From contig FR882208.1 in NCBI GenBank assembly GCA_000434935.1, positions 21,767-47,585 on the forward strand: DNA of 25,819 nt. The letters run 5' to 3'. The DNA is from Bacteroides sp. CAG:709. Its GTDB lineage: Bacteria > Bacteroidota > Bacteroidia > Bacteroidales > UBA932. Made by a program: the position numbers and the translations under genes. Under the pieces are notes generated by a model, which saw only the letters and a list, made by a program, of their open reading frames with translations, made no database searches and was not told the DNA's origin. Shown here one piece after another: positions 7,615 through 16,400 of this stretch (position 1 is the first letter of the stretch; every line of letters begins with the position of its first letter).

Positions 7615-9433
7615 CTTTCTCGAATTTGTCCTTGAGGGCAGCGAGTGCGTCGATGTCACCGAGAGTTGTCTTCTCAATGTTGGAATTGATCTTCTTGACA
7701 GCTTTCTTGGTGTTGTCGATCTCAGCAGCAGCCTTCTCAGCCCTGACATCAGCATATGTCTTGAGGTGTGAGAGGAAGAGCTTTCTGGTGCTTCTTCTGA
7801 GCTCTGTCACTACGAACGGAAGCTTTTCACCTTCAACAGCCTGCTTGCCATCCTCTTTTACGAGGTCTTTCTTGAATGCGAATCCCTCAGTACCATCTTC
7901 GAGGGTAACGTTTGCGCCCTTGTCAGTAGCAGAACCTACAGTAGCCTCAACAGTTGTTCCTACAGGATATTTGCTCTCGAGCTCGTTCCATGGGTTAGGG
8001 AGAAGCTGCTTGTGGCCGAGGCTGAGTTTGTGGTTAGCCTCATCGAAGTCAAGGATAACAACGTCGATAGTATCACCTACCTGAACCATCTCTGACGGAT
8101 GTTTGATCTTGTCCCAAGAGAGGTCGCTGATGTGGACGAGACCCTCGATACCGTCCTCAAGCTCTGCGAATACACCGAAGTTGGTGATGTTGCGTACGAC
8201 AGCCTTGTGCTGTGAACCTACAGGATATTTCTCGCGGATGTTCTCCCAAGGATTTGCAGTAAGCTGCTTCAAGCCGAGAGACATCTTCCTGTTCTCTCTG
8301 TCGAGTGAAAGGATCTGAGCCTCAACCTCGTCACCTACCTTCAGGAAGTCCTGAGCGATACGGAGTCTTGGAGACCATGACATTTCTGATACGTGGATAA
8401 GTCCCTCTACGCCCGGCTTGATCTCTACGAATGCGCCATAGTCAGCGATGAGAACTACTTTACCCTTAACCTTATCACCGACCTTGATATCCGAATCGAG
8501 GCTGTCCCAAGGATGAGGGGTAAGCTGCTTCAGACCGAGAGCGATTCTCTTCTGCTGCTCGTTGAAGTCGAGAACTACGACCTTGATCTTCTCATCAAGT
8601 TTAACAACTTCCTCTGGGTTGTTTACGCGGCCCCAAGAGAGGTCAGTGATGTGGATGAGACCGTCAACACCGCCGAGGTCAACGAATACACCATAGTTGG
8701 TGATGTTCTTGACTGTTCCTTCGAGAACCTGGCCTTTTTCGAGTTTGCCGATGATCTCGCTCTTCTGCTTCTCGAGTTCAGCCTCAAGGAGAGCCTTGTG
8801 AGAAACGACTACATTGCGGAATTCCTGATTGATCTTGACGATCTTGAAGTCCATTGTCTGGTCAACATATGCATTGTAATCCTTGATAGGACGAATGTCT
8901 ATCTGTGAACCAGGGAGGAAGGCCTCGATTCCGAATACGTCTACGATCATACCGCCCTTCGTACGGGTCTTGACATAACCTTTGACGATCTCGCCCTTGT
9001 CGAATGCCTCGTTTACCATATCCCAAGAACGCAGCTGACGAGCTTTCTTGTGTGAGAGAACGAGCTGTCCCTTCTTGTCTTCAGGAGACTCTACATAAAC
9101 TTCAACTTTGTCACCAACCTTGAGCTCAGGATTGTAACGGAACTCAGGAGCGGCGATGACACCTTCGCTCTTGTAACCGATGTTCACGAGAACCTCTCTC
9201 TTGTTGATAGCGGTAACTGTACCTTCTACAACCTCATTCTCTTTGATGTCAGAGAGGGTCTTGTCATAAGCGGCCTCGATAGAAGCCTTGTCTGTGTCGC
9301 CATAGGCAGCCTCTTTCTCGAAAGCTTCCCAGTCGAAGTTCTCCGGAGCAACTGAAGCGTTCAGCGGAGCTTTCTTGGTTTCTTTTACAGCCTCAACCTC
9401 TGGAGTCTCGACTGCAACTTTGTTTTCTTCCAT
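7607..9433 (-). CDS. rpsA: 30S ribosomal protein S1
   Basis: A 608-residue S1 protein, which binds mRNA on the 30S subunit. Six S1 (OB-fold) domains are visible at about residues 66-131, 147-213, 234-303, 317-389, 404-475 and 490-557. Domains 3-5 are the best conserved, each with a GLIHI/GLVHI-type core and ending in a K(Q)LxxxPW motif. The acidic N-terminus (MEENKVAVETPEVEAVKE) and a charged C-terminal tail follow the Bacteroidota pattern. The start is the ATG at 9433; the reading frame runs 30 codons further up, but through the promoter. Codon choice is visibly narrower than in neighbours, as expected for a highly expressed gene. Ribonuclease Z overlaps its end. Confidence 0.97.
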   Translation of the reverse strand: MEENKVAVETPEVEAVKETKKAPLNASVAPENFDWEAFEKEAAYGDTDKASIEAAYDKTLSDIKENEVVEGTVTAINKREVLVNIGYKSEGVIAAPEFRYNPELKVGDKVEVYVESPEDKKGQLVLSHKKARQLRSWDMVNEAFDKGEIVKGYVKTRTKGGMIVDVFGIEAFLPGSQIDIRPIKDYNAYVDQTMDFKIVKINQEFRNVVVSHKALLEAELEKQKSEIIGKLEKGQVLEGTVKNITNYGVFVDLGGVDGLIHITDLSWGRVNNPEEVVKLDEKIKVVVLDFNEQQKRIALGLKQLTPHPWDSLDSDIKVGDKVKGKVVLIADYGAFVEIKPGVEGLIHVSEMSWSPRLRIAQDFLKVGDEVEAQILSLDRENRKMSLGLKQLTANPWENIREKYPVGSQHKAVVRNITNFGVFAELEDGIEGLVHISDLSWDKIKHPSEMVQVGDTIDVVILDFDEANHKLSLGHKQLLPNPWNELESKYPVGTTVEATVGSATDKGANVTLEDGTEGFAFKKDLVKEDGKQAVEGEKLPFVVTELRRSTRKLFLSHLKTYADVRAEKAAAEIDNTKKAVKKINSNIEKTTLGDIDALAALKDKFEKGE

Positions 9434-9488
9434 AATAATTACGAATAAAACTAGTGGTTTAACATTATTTTTTGTACCCTGCAAGGAC

Positions 9489-9506
9489 GGGATTTCGCCC
9501 AATCCC
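9489..9506 (-). promoter_or_regulatory. Hairpin in the rpsA mRNA leader
   Basis: The predicted rpsA leader of about 84 nt contains GGGATT and AATCCC in inverted orientation around a 6-nt loop, a 6-bp stem about 55 nt before the ATG. S1 and other ribosomal protein leaders often carry autoregulatory structures; whether this one does is inference. Confidence 0.4.
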
Positions 9507-9520
9507 CACAAAAGGCGGCG

Positions 9521-9551
9521 CAAATTTAGTCAAATTATTCTGATTTACAAG
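9521..9551 (-). promoter_or_regulatory. Promoter of rpsA
   Basis: CTTG (9548-9551), 19 bases, then TAAATTTG (9521-9528), a full -7 match. Predicted transcription start is near 9517, leaving a leader of about 84 nt before the ATG at 9433. Confidence 0.65.
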
Positions 9552-9567
9552 CGGATGCAGCTAAAAA

Positions 9568-10251
9568 TCACTTGCTTTCCTTACCGGTCACCTTCTCTTT
9601 CACTGCCTGGAATCCCTCAGTCACGCCTTCCTTGATTTTCTTCTTGGAATTGTAGAATTTCGTAGGGTTGATTTCAGCGATGGTGCGATAGAAAGAGTTG
9701 GCCCAATAGTTCCGGAGTCCGAAGCCGCTCGCCTGTCCCTTGAAAGGCATGCAGGAAACGATGTCGCCGGTCGCGCAATCGAAGAACACATAATAATAGG
9801 TGCCCATCTTCGTGCCTTTGTTCAATTCCCCGGCAATGACGACCAGACCGAGCCCGTCTCCCTCGGGATATTCAATTTCCTGAAGTTCAAATTCGATGTC
9901 CTGCTCCGTGAAAGGCTCCGTCGTGTGATTGACGATGAGTTCGTTTTCGTCAATGTCGGCGATTCTCTTGAGAGTAGGTTCAATGTCTACCACCTTTATC
10001 GCCATTTTCAGCCTTTTGGCCAATGGTGCCACATATTTGTCCTCTTCAGCAAGCATCAGTTTGTCAATTTCCCTGAATGCGGAGATGAAGTCCCCCGCTG
10101 TTTCCTCGGCACCGACAACTTTCGCCAATGCGAAGTCGATTCCGTAGAATTTTACGGAAGTGTAGTCACTCAACTGTTTGGTTTCCTGCGCATTAATGGA
10201 GCTACAAGCGATTCCGGCCATCAAGGCCAATGTCATAAAAAAGCGTTTCAT
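9568..10251 (-). CDS. Secreted protein of unknown function
   Basis: A 227-residue protein not assigned to a named family. Residues 1-21 look like a cleavable signal peptide (MKRFFMTLALMAGIACSS, then INAQ), so it is probably periplasmic or surface-exposed. The mature part is mixed alpha/beta and contains an acidic middle (EPFTEQDIEFELQEIEY) followed by hydrophobic strands (GLGLVVIAGEL, GTYYYVFFDCATGDIVSC) that look like one small globular domain. The C-terminus is Lys-rich and probably helical. It begins 28 bases after the PaaK-like ligase stop and has no promoter match in that gap, so the two are likely co-transcribed. No catalytic motif was recognised. Confidence 0.8.
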   Translation of the reverse strand: MKRFFMTLALMAGIACSSINAQETKQLSDYTSVKFYGIDFALAKVVGAEETAGDFISAFREIDKLMLAEEDKYVAPLAKRLKMAIKVVDIEPTLKRIADIDENELIVNHTTEPFTEQDIEFELQEIEYPEGDGLGLVVIAGELNKGTKMGTYYYVFFDCATGDIVSCMPFKGQASGFGLRNYWANSFYRTIAEINPTKFYNSKKKIKEGVTEGFQAVKEKVTGKESK

Positions 10252-10279
10252 AGCAATAATTTATATGTTCATGTATTGT

Positions 10280-11581
10280 TCAACCTCTCTTGTCAATGAA
10301 TTTCACCGGCTTGCGGCTCATCGGCGGGAACATTATCTTCGCCACCTCTTCCGGCGTCTCAAATTTCACGCCCGGAGCCACACGGACTTTCGCGCGGAAG
10401 ATATCCTTGATTTCCTTCTCGAATCTGTCCGACGGAGTCAATGTCCCCACACGCACGAGGACATCATCCGTGCCGAGCTCATTGGTATAAACCTCTACTA
10501 CATAATTCTTTACATCCGGGATATTGTCGAGGATGTCGAACAATGCCGGCGGGTAGAGCGTCGTTCCCTTGAACTTTATCATCTGCTTTTTCCTGCCGAC
10601 CACCGAGCTGACGCGCACCGTATTGCGGCCGCAGCGGCATGGTTCGTCATAATGGTAGACCATATCGCCGGTCTTGAAACGGAGCAGCGGCATTCCTGTC
10701 ACGCCCAGCGTGGTTATCGTGACTTCTCCAGGTTCGTCCGGCCCGACAGGATTATTGTCATCATCCAGGAATTCCACTATCATGAGTTCCGGCTGAAGAT
10801 GCCCTCCGTTGAAGTATTCACAGTCCGTGAAAGAGTGCTGCATCTCGGTGGAAGCGTATGTGGAATAGAGCTGGAGTTCAGGCCATTTCTCATGGATAAT
10901 CTGCCCCAATGTGTTCAGTTCGAATGTCTTAGGGTCACGCAAGGCTTCGCCGATGCAGACGCATTTCTTCATGGAACAGTTCCGGTAATCGATGCCATGT
11001 TCCTCCGCAAACGAGATGAGCTTCACGAGAAAAGACGGCACTGCCATGCCCACGGTCGGATGAATGCGGTAAATCGTATCCCATTGGAGTTCAGGGATTC
11101 CGTTGCCGACACGCACCACGCCCATGCCAAGCTCACGCGCCCCCATGAAGTATGCGAGTCCTGCCATGAAACGGCGGTCGATCGTCACCATTTCCTGCAT
11201 GATGTCGCCTCGGGTGCAGCCGGCTGTCTGAAATGAAAGTTGCTCATTATAAGCCAGATGCTGGAGATCGCCTTCGGTTTCGGTAAAGGTCACCGGGTCG
11301 CCGAGCGTGCCTGATGTCGTGGAATAGTCAATGATTTCAGACGGATTCACACAGCAGAATTCGGTGCCATGAAGCTGCAGGTCGCGCTTCGTAGTAACCG
11401 GTATCCGCCTAAGATCTTCCAGCGTCCGTATTTCATTAATATCAATGTCGTTTTCCACGAAGAGCCGCTGATAGAAAGGCGACTTGGCAGACAAATATGC
11501 CAAAGTCTCCTTCAACCGCCCCTCCTGATATTTCTTTATTTCCTCCCTAGGAAGAAACTGTATTTCCGGATGTTTTTCCAT
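10280..11581 (-). CDS. PaaK-like phenylacetate-CoA ligase family protein
   Basis: A 433-residue adenylate-forming enzyme of the phenylacetate-CoA ligase (PaaK) family, which activates aryl or aryl-acetic acids with ATP before transfer to CoA or a carrier. The ATP-binding loop is STTSGTLGDPVTF (about 86-98). The A5-like motif is STYASTEM and the hinge/A7-A8 region is RFKTGDMV followed by GRKKQMIKFKG. A CRCG cluster lies just before the hinge. The start at 11581 is preferred over an ATG eight codons earlier because a -7 box ends 22 bases upstream. In many Bacteroidales a PaaK homologue sits beside indolepyruvate oxidoreductase; that pair is absent here. Adjacency to the polyene-like cluster allows a role in loading an aromatic starter, but this is only a positional argument. 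Confidence 0.88.
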   Translation of the reverse strand: MEKHPEIQFLPREEIKKYQEGRLKETLAYLSAKSPFYQRLFVENDIDINEIRTLEDLRRIPVTTKRDLQLHGTEFCCVNPSEIIDYSTTSGTLGDPVTFTETEGDLQHLAYNEQLSFQTAGCTRGDIMQEMVTIDRRFMAGLAYFMGARELGMGVVRVGNGIPELQWDTIYRIHPTVGMAVPSFLVKLISFAEEHGIDYRNCSMKKCVCIGEALRDPKTFELNTLGQIIHEKWPELQLYSTYASTEMQHSFTDCEYFNGGHLQPELMIVEFLDDDNNPVGPDEPGEVTITTLGVTGMPLLRFKTGDMVYHYDEPCRCGRNTVRVSSVVGRKKQMIKFKGTTLYPPALFDILDNIPDVKNYVVEVYTNELGTDDVLVRVGTLTPSDRFEKEIKDIFRAKVRVAPGVKFETPEEVAKIMFPPMSRKPVKFIDKRG

Positions 11582-11602
11582 AAACTCAACACTACAACCT
11601 GA

Positions 11603-11610
11603 CAAATATA
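11603..11610 (-). promoter_or_regulatory. -7 box of the PaaK-like gene
   Basis: TATATTTG on the minus strand fully matches TAnnTTTG. No good -33 TTTG is found 19 bases further up. Predicted leader is about 18 nt to the ATG at 11581. Confidence 0.5.
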
Positions 11611-11650
11611 ATAATTTTTTCCGTCAAGCACCTTCCCCTCGGCCTAGGAC

Positions 11651-11688
11651 AAAAAAAACAGGCACCCATTTAACGGATAGATGCCTGT
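11651..11688 (-). terminator. Rho-independent terminator
   Basis: Read on the minus strand, ACAGGCA (11682-11688) pairs with TGCCTGT (11658-11664) across a 17-nt loop and is followed directly by a run of eight T. It would stop transcripts from the C45 gene and from the short unit that starts near 11735. Confidence 0.8.
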
Positions 11689-11736
11689 ATTTTTCTTACA
11701 TTTCTTGCTTTTCGCTATGATCATCTTTCGATGCTG
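11651..11736 (-). ncRNA. Candidate small RNA of about 85 nt
   Basis: The 196-bp gap between the C45 gene and the PaaK-like ligase contains a complete transcription unit with no convincing coding sequence: a perfect promoter, about 40 nt of purine-rich RNA beginning with a 4-bp CATC/GATG hairpin closed by a GAAA loop (11722-11733), then the terminator. A 26-codon frame beginning at the ATG within that hairpin runs through the terminator and is not credible. It could instead be an attenuated leader for the PaaK-like operon, but that gene has its own -7 box after the terminator. No known RNA family was recognised. Confidence 0.45.
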
Positions 11737-11739
11737 GTG

Positions 11740-11770
11740 CAAATTTAAGCAAAATTATTAACAATACAAA
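11740..11770 (-). promoter_or_regulatory. Promoter inside the C45-PaaK gap
   Basis: TTTG (11767-11770), exactly 19 bases, TAAATTTG (11740-11747): one of only two perfect matches in the window to the Bacteroidota consensus. It begins 8 bases after the C45 stop and points at the terminator 50-90 bases downstream. Confidence 0.65.
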
Positions 11771-11777
11771 TATTCTT

Positions 11778-13460
11778 TCACTTTATTCCCCCGAGTTTCG
11801 TTTCAATATGTTGGTATTCAGAGGGTTTCATAGGAAGAGAGAGGGCGTGGCGATATGAGGCGGCGGCCTGGGCGGGGCGGCCGGACGACAAATAGCAGTC
11901 ACCTGCCACGTCATATGCCTTGAAATATAGAGAATCCAGCGAAACGAAATGACGGAGCGAATCATCAGGGACACGGCGCCCAGAACGGGCAGCCTTCTGC
12001 ATTACAGGAAGCAATCTCTTGAACTCCAGGACATCGGCAAAATCACGACTATGTACGAACGGATCTTCAGGAATAACTTCGGAAGACAATTCAATACCGG
12101 AAGCATCAGCTCCGAAAACATCATCCAAATCATAGCAGACGAAACGGCCGCATTGCCATGGCGAAGTCGACACCCATATTTTTCTTTCGGCAGGACGGAA
12201 AATCACGGAATGCATAGCCAGAAGCTGATTGATTGCCAGCTCATTACAATATCCCAACGGCTCGCCTCCCAAGCCCTTCATATCACGCAATATCGCAGCG
12301 GCATTGACAGGATTGACCTTGCCCGTCGAATCCAGCAGTTCCTCGACGCGACGGAAACGCTGCATGCTGTCCGAAGTACGGACATTCTCCACATTGACAG
12401 GATTGTCGCGGAACATCTCAGACTGATAATGGTTCGTGCAAACTATGTGAGCCACAGACGAATCCCGGTCTGCCGGATCATACATTGACATTGCCGAAGG
12501 CGTCTTTTCGATAATAACGGCCCGTCCGTCATTGACGGAACCCACCAAGATGGACTCGGAGACGAAAGTATTGTACTCCCCTGCAATTTTCCAAGCCTCC
12601 TCCAGGTTCGACGCATATTGCAATATCTTCTTGGTCAGCAATGAGATAGGCGTAGCCGACATTGACGGCGTCTCCAATTTGGCAGCATTGATGGTAACCG
12701 TCAGGCCCGCCGTATTCATGCCGGAAAGCACACCCAGCATACCCGGCCACGTGACAGACACGAAGGCATGGCCCGTATCAGGTTTCTCGAAGAGTACCAG
12801 CTTGTTACGGGCGAATTCCTCCCCCATGTAGAAATCGAAATTTCTAGCAATGATCAATGACGAATCTGCGGACTCCCTGCCCCATGCGGCGAAAGAAGTA
12901 CAGCCGACCAACATATAGTCCTGCATCACATGCCCGATATCATGTGCAGAATGATACTGCATCTGCCTCTCGTAAGGATTTCCGAAATCATCCAGCTCAT
13001 GCGTGCACGACGTGGACATCGCCTTGATTTCCTGCCGGTATTCCAGCGGCACGCTCCGTCCCAGACGTCTGTTGAAAATCGTGATGAAATAATGAAGAAA
13101 ATCACGGTAGCGCCGACTCGGCACCATCTCGAAAAGCTTGTCCGCAAACGCCTTTTCCTGCATGTAAAGCAGGTCCTCGGCCAACTTGCCGATAGCCTCG
13201 CCACGCTCGAACGCAGACCCGGCCACGCTCATCACCCAAAGGCCGTCAGCATTGAGTCTCAATGTATTGCCCCCATATACCCGCAAACTGTCCGACAGCT
13301 TGACAGCACATTTTTCAGATGGCACGAAATCCGGCTCATTCAAATCCGCCGTCGCATGGAGCCACACGCAGACCGTCACAAGTCCCAGCGCAACCGCCAG
13401 AATGCCGGCGACCGCCCAACCCAGGACTTTCAAGACAATTTTCAATACCCGTGACATCAT
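11778..13460 (-). CDS. Membrane-anchored C45-family Ntn-hydrolase/acyltransferase
   Basis: A 560-residue protein of the C45 (acyl-CoA:6-aminopenicillanate acyltransferase-like) family. Residues 8-32 are a membrane segment that probably tethers it to the inner membrane with the rest outside. The family nucleophile block is GCTSFAAWG with Cys187, followed by ARNFDFYMG (205-213). In this fold the Cys becomes the N-terminal nucleophile after self-cleavage, or acts in place. Downstream GMNTAGLTV and NHYQS fit the family. The last 90 residues look like a single TPR-like helical repeat. It overlaps the upstream fusion gene by 4 bases (ATGA) and is the last gene of that block. A role in forming or breaking an acyl linkage on the cluster product is inferred from family and position; the substrate is unknown. 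Confidence 0.85.
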   Translation of the reverse strand: MMSRVLKIVLKVLGWAVAGILAVALGLVTVCVWLHATADLNEPDFVPSEKCAVKLSDSLRVYGGNTLRLNADGLWVMSVAGSAFERGEAIGKLAEDLLYMQEKAFADKLFEMVPSRRYRDFLHYFITIFNRRLGRSVPLEYRQEIKAMSTSCTHELDDFGNPYERQMQYHSAHDIGHVMQDYMLVGCTSFAAWGRESADSSLIIARNFDFYMGEEFARNKLVLFEKPDTGHAFVSVTWPGMLGVLSGMNTAGLTVTINAAKLETPSMSATPISLLTKKILQYASNLEEAWKIAGEYNTFVSESILVGSVNDGRAVIIEKTPSAMSMYDPADRDSSVAHIVCTNHYQSEMFRDNPVNVENVRTSDSMQRFRRVEELLDSTGKVNPVNAAAILRDMKGLGGEPLGYCNELAINQLLAMHSVIFRPAERKIWVSTSPWQCGRFVCYDLDDVFGADASGIELSSEVIPEDPFVHSRDFADVLEFKRLLPVMQKAARSGRRVPDDSLRHFVSLDSLYFKAYDVAGDCYLSSGRPAQAAASYRHALSLPMKPSEYQHIETKLGGIK

Positions 13461-16400
13461 TTTTTCCTCAATATATAGAAAGTATTGGATGTTACATCAT
13501 CATTGGCACGAACCGTCATTTCGAGCCCGGCGGAAGAAGCGACGGCCGCCATTCCCGAACGGGAGATGAAATGCAGCTCGCCCGCCGTCCTGTTGAATGC
13601 CATAATCTTGGTGGAGAAGACTTCGCTCAAAGCCGTAACCTTCTGGCCCTCAGCATTCTCCGAATCAGAATCACGCACCAGTACAATGCCGCCCGGTTTC
13701 AGCTTCCCAGCACATCGCCTTATCAATGCCGCCTGCACATCTTCATCCATATAGTGCAGCATGTCGCTTAACACGAAAGCATCGCTCTCCTGAAGTTCAC
13801 AAGATGAAGCATCGCCGCACAGGAACGTCAGGTTCGGAAGAGTCTTAAGCAGCCAGCTGTTCTGCGCTATCGCAATCTTTTCCGCATCATAATCTATCCC
13901 AATGATTTGACGCTCAGGACAATACATTGACAACATAAAATCTGCCTGTCCCATTCCGCAACCAAGATCCGTAATCACGCCTTCACGCGGCAGGACCTCA
14001 TCGAAGAATGAATAATCCCGCTCCATCCGGGTCTTCACCTTCACATACCATTCAGTGACCGGACCTTTATATATATAGGAAGAGACAAGAGCCTTGCGGA
14101 AATAAGGATTGACCGGGCTGTCATATTCACGGCACAATGCAGCGTATTCCGTTTTCACAATCGATGTCACACGTGAAGCAAGTTCATGATATTCAATACC
14201 TTCCGAAATCACAGGAGACATCACATGAGTCACCGAGAGGCCTTCGAGCATATTGAATCCATGATTCTTGGGAGCAATGCGCCAGTTGCCGTAGAAGACC
14301 ACCGGAATGACCGGAACACCGGAATTGGAGGCAAGATAGAATGCCCCCTTATGGAATCTCCTGATACGTCCGTCCAGCGAACGTGTCCCCTCCGGGAATA
14401 TTGCCAGGCTCCATCCTTCCTCTACATCTTTCTTAAGACGTTCAAGTGACTTCTCATAACCTTCCGACCTGCCATAATAGCCCAGGAATCTGGAGATTAC
14501 TCCGAAAAGTGGAGATTTCAGGACCCAGTCCGCCACCATGAATTTCACTTTAGGGAAAGTCGCCAGAATCATTATGATGTCAAGTGATGACTGATGGTTG
14601 GCGACAATGACGCCTGCCTCTCCCCGCCAATCACGGATAAGAGTTCCGTCAGGACCAATCCGTTTAGGATGGATAAATGCGGCATAGCCTATCAACCACC
14701 GGCAAGCCCTGTGAAGCAGCCACGCGACAGCTGCCTGCCGTGTAGATTTCCGTATAGGCAACAGCATGGTAATGAAACCGACAAGCAATATCAGAGCACT
14801 TCCCAAGACCGGCGGAATATAGAAAACGATATCTCTTAGAATTGACCAAAGTGTAAACGGCGGACGGCCTTCCGAGGTCGGCTTAGTAACGAAAGCATTG
14901 AAAATCACCGGCTCGGCAGTATAGGCGACGAGAACGACGGCGAACATGCCGAGAATGGTGATGACCGCGATGGAATGAAGGGCAGGATGACGCGCGAAAA
15001 CGAGGGCGCCGATGCCCACGATCATTGTAAATGCCGAGAAGAAAATCGCTGTCTTATGCGGGTCCAGCAGCTTCTTGCCTGTCTTGTATTTGTACAGCAG
15101 ACCTTCCATGATGAAGATGCTGAAGTCATCTCCCATACCGAAAATGAAGGTAGAAAGGATAATGTTCACAATATTGAACTGAACCCCGAGCATCCCCATT
15201 ATTCCGGTGATTATCAGCCAACTGATCGCCATCGGCAGGAAACTGAGCAATGCCAGTTCAAGTCTGCCGTATGAAAGCCACAGGACGAAGAAAATCAGGA
15301 ATGAAGAGATGAATAGGATGAGATAGAAGTCATTGTTAATTCCTTCCGCCGCCTTGCCCGCGAAATAACCCTGATCGAAAATCACCACATCATGGTCATC
15401 GGCAAACCTTGCATACACCTCATCTATTTCATCCTTGTCCATCTTGACCTGGGTAATGAACATCTTCAGTTCGTCAGAAGCGCCCACCCAGCTCGTAAAA
15501 GCCTCAGGAACAGCATTGTCCGCGAAATAGTCCAGAGGTTCATATTTTCTCCGCAGCCTTTCCAATGCCGCATCGAAAGCATCTTCCTTAAAGCCATGCG
15601 CCAATGCCGCCCGATGTACCTCGGCAGTCAGGCCGGCAATGCGTTCCGGCGTCCACCAAGCATTCCACTTCTCAATCCTTGCCTGCTGTTCTTCCGGCCC
15701 GCAGATGAACGGACCGCCGTCAGCATATCCGAGTACAAGTCCCTCATCTTTAAGGGAATCCAGCCGGGACAATGTCTTTCCATATGCCTTGTACGCGTCC
15801 TCTGCTGACTTTCCGACACTCACGAACATCACCGTCTTGGTGGTGTCAGCCGTCTCTGCAGTCAGAATCCGCTCGGCTTCTTTAAGTTTCGGCTCCCAAT
15901 ATGTCAGCCCCATCATGTCACTCTCGAATCCAACCTTCGTTGACATATAAACGCATACCATTGTGAGAATCAGCAGCGACATCTTCAGCCATTTGTTCTT
16001 GTCGAAAGGATAGGAACTGACTTTTTCAATGCAGCGGAGCACCTTGCCTTCACGCAGATCTGCCTGGCCTATAAGGAATTGCGGAAGGAATACCAGACAG
16101 AAAATCATTGTCCCGACCAATGTCAGCGCAGCGAAGAGACCGAAATCCTGCAGCAGTCTGGATGAAGTGAAGAGCAATCCCGCGAAGGCGCCGACCGTGG
16201 TCACGCTGCCGATTACAAGCGGATTGCACAGTTCCTCAAGCAGTTGCGGGACCGTATGGACATAATTCTGGTGCGCAAGCAGGTGGATGGAATAGCTCAG
16301 CGCAATACCCATAATCGCAGCTCCTGCACCGACCGCGATTCCGGAGATGCTTCCGCGGATAAGCCAGGCAAATGCCAATGCGAATACCGCTCCATACAGT

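Noticed and set aside
7615..7755. 47-codon N-terminal extension of ribonuclease Z
   Set aside because: It is entirely within rpsA in another frame and precedes the normal family start; the GTG at 7614 fits better.
10178..11236. 352-codon plus-strand frame opposite the PaaK-like ligase
   Set aside because: His- and Arg-rich translation with no domain pattern; a by-product of codon use in the ligase.
11651..11727. Possible 26-residue peptide from the ATG in the candidate small RNA
   Set aside because: The frame runs through the terminator stem and beyond its T-run, so the mRNA would end before the stop codon.
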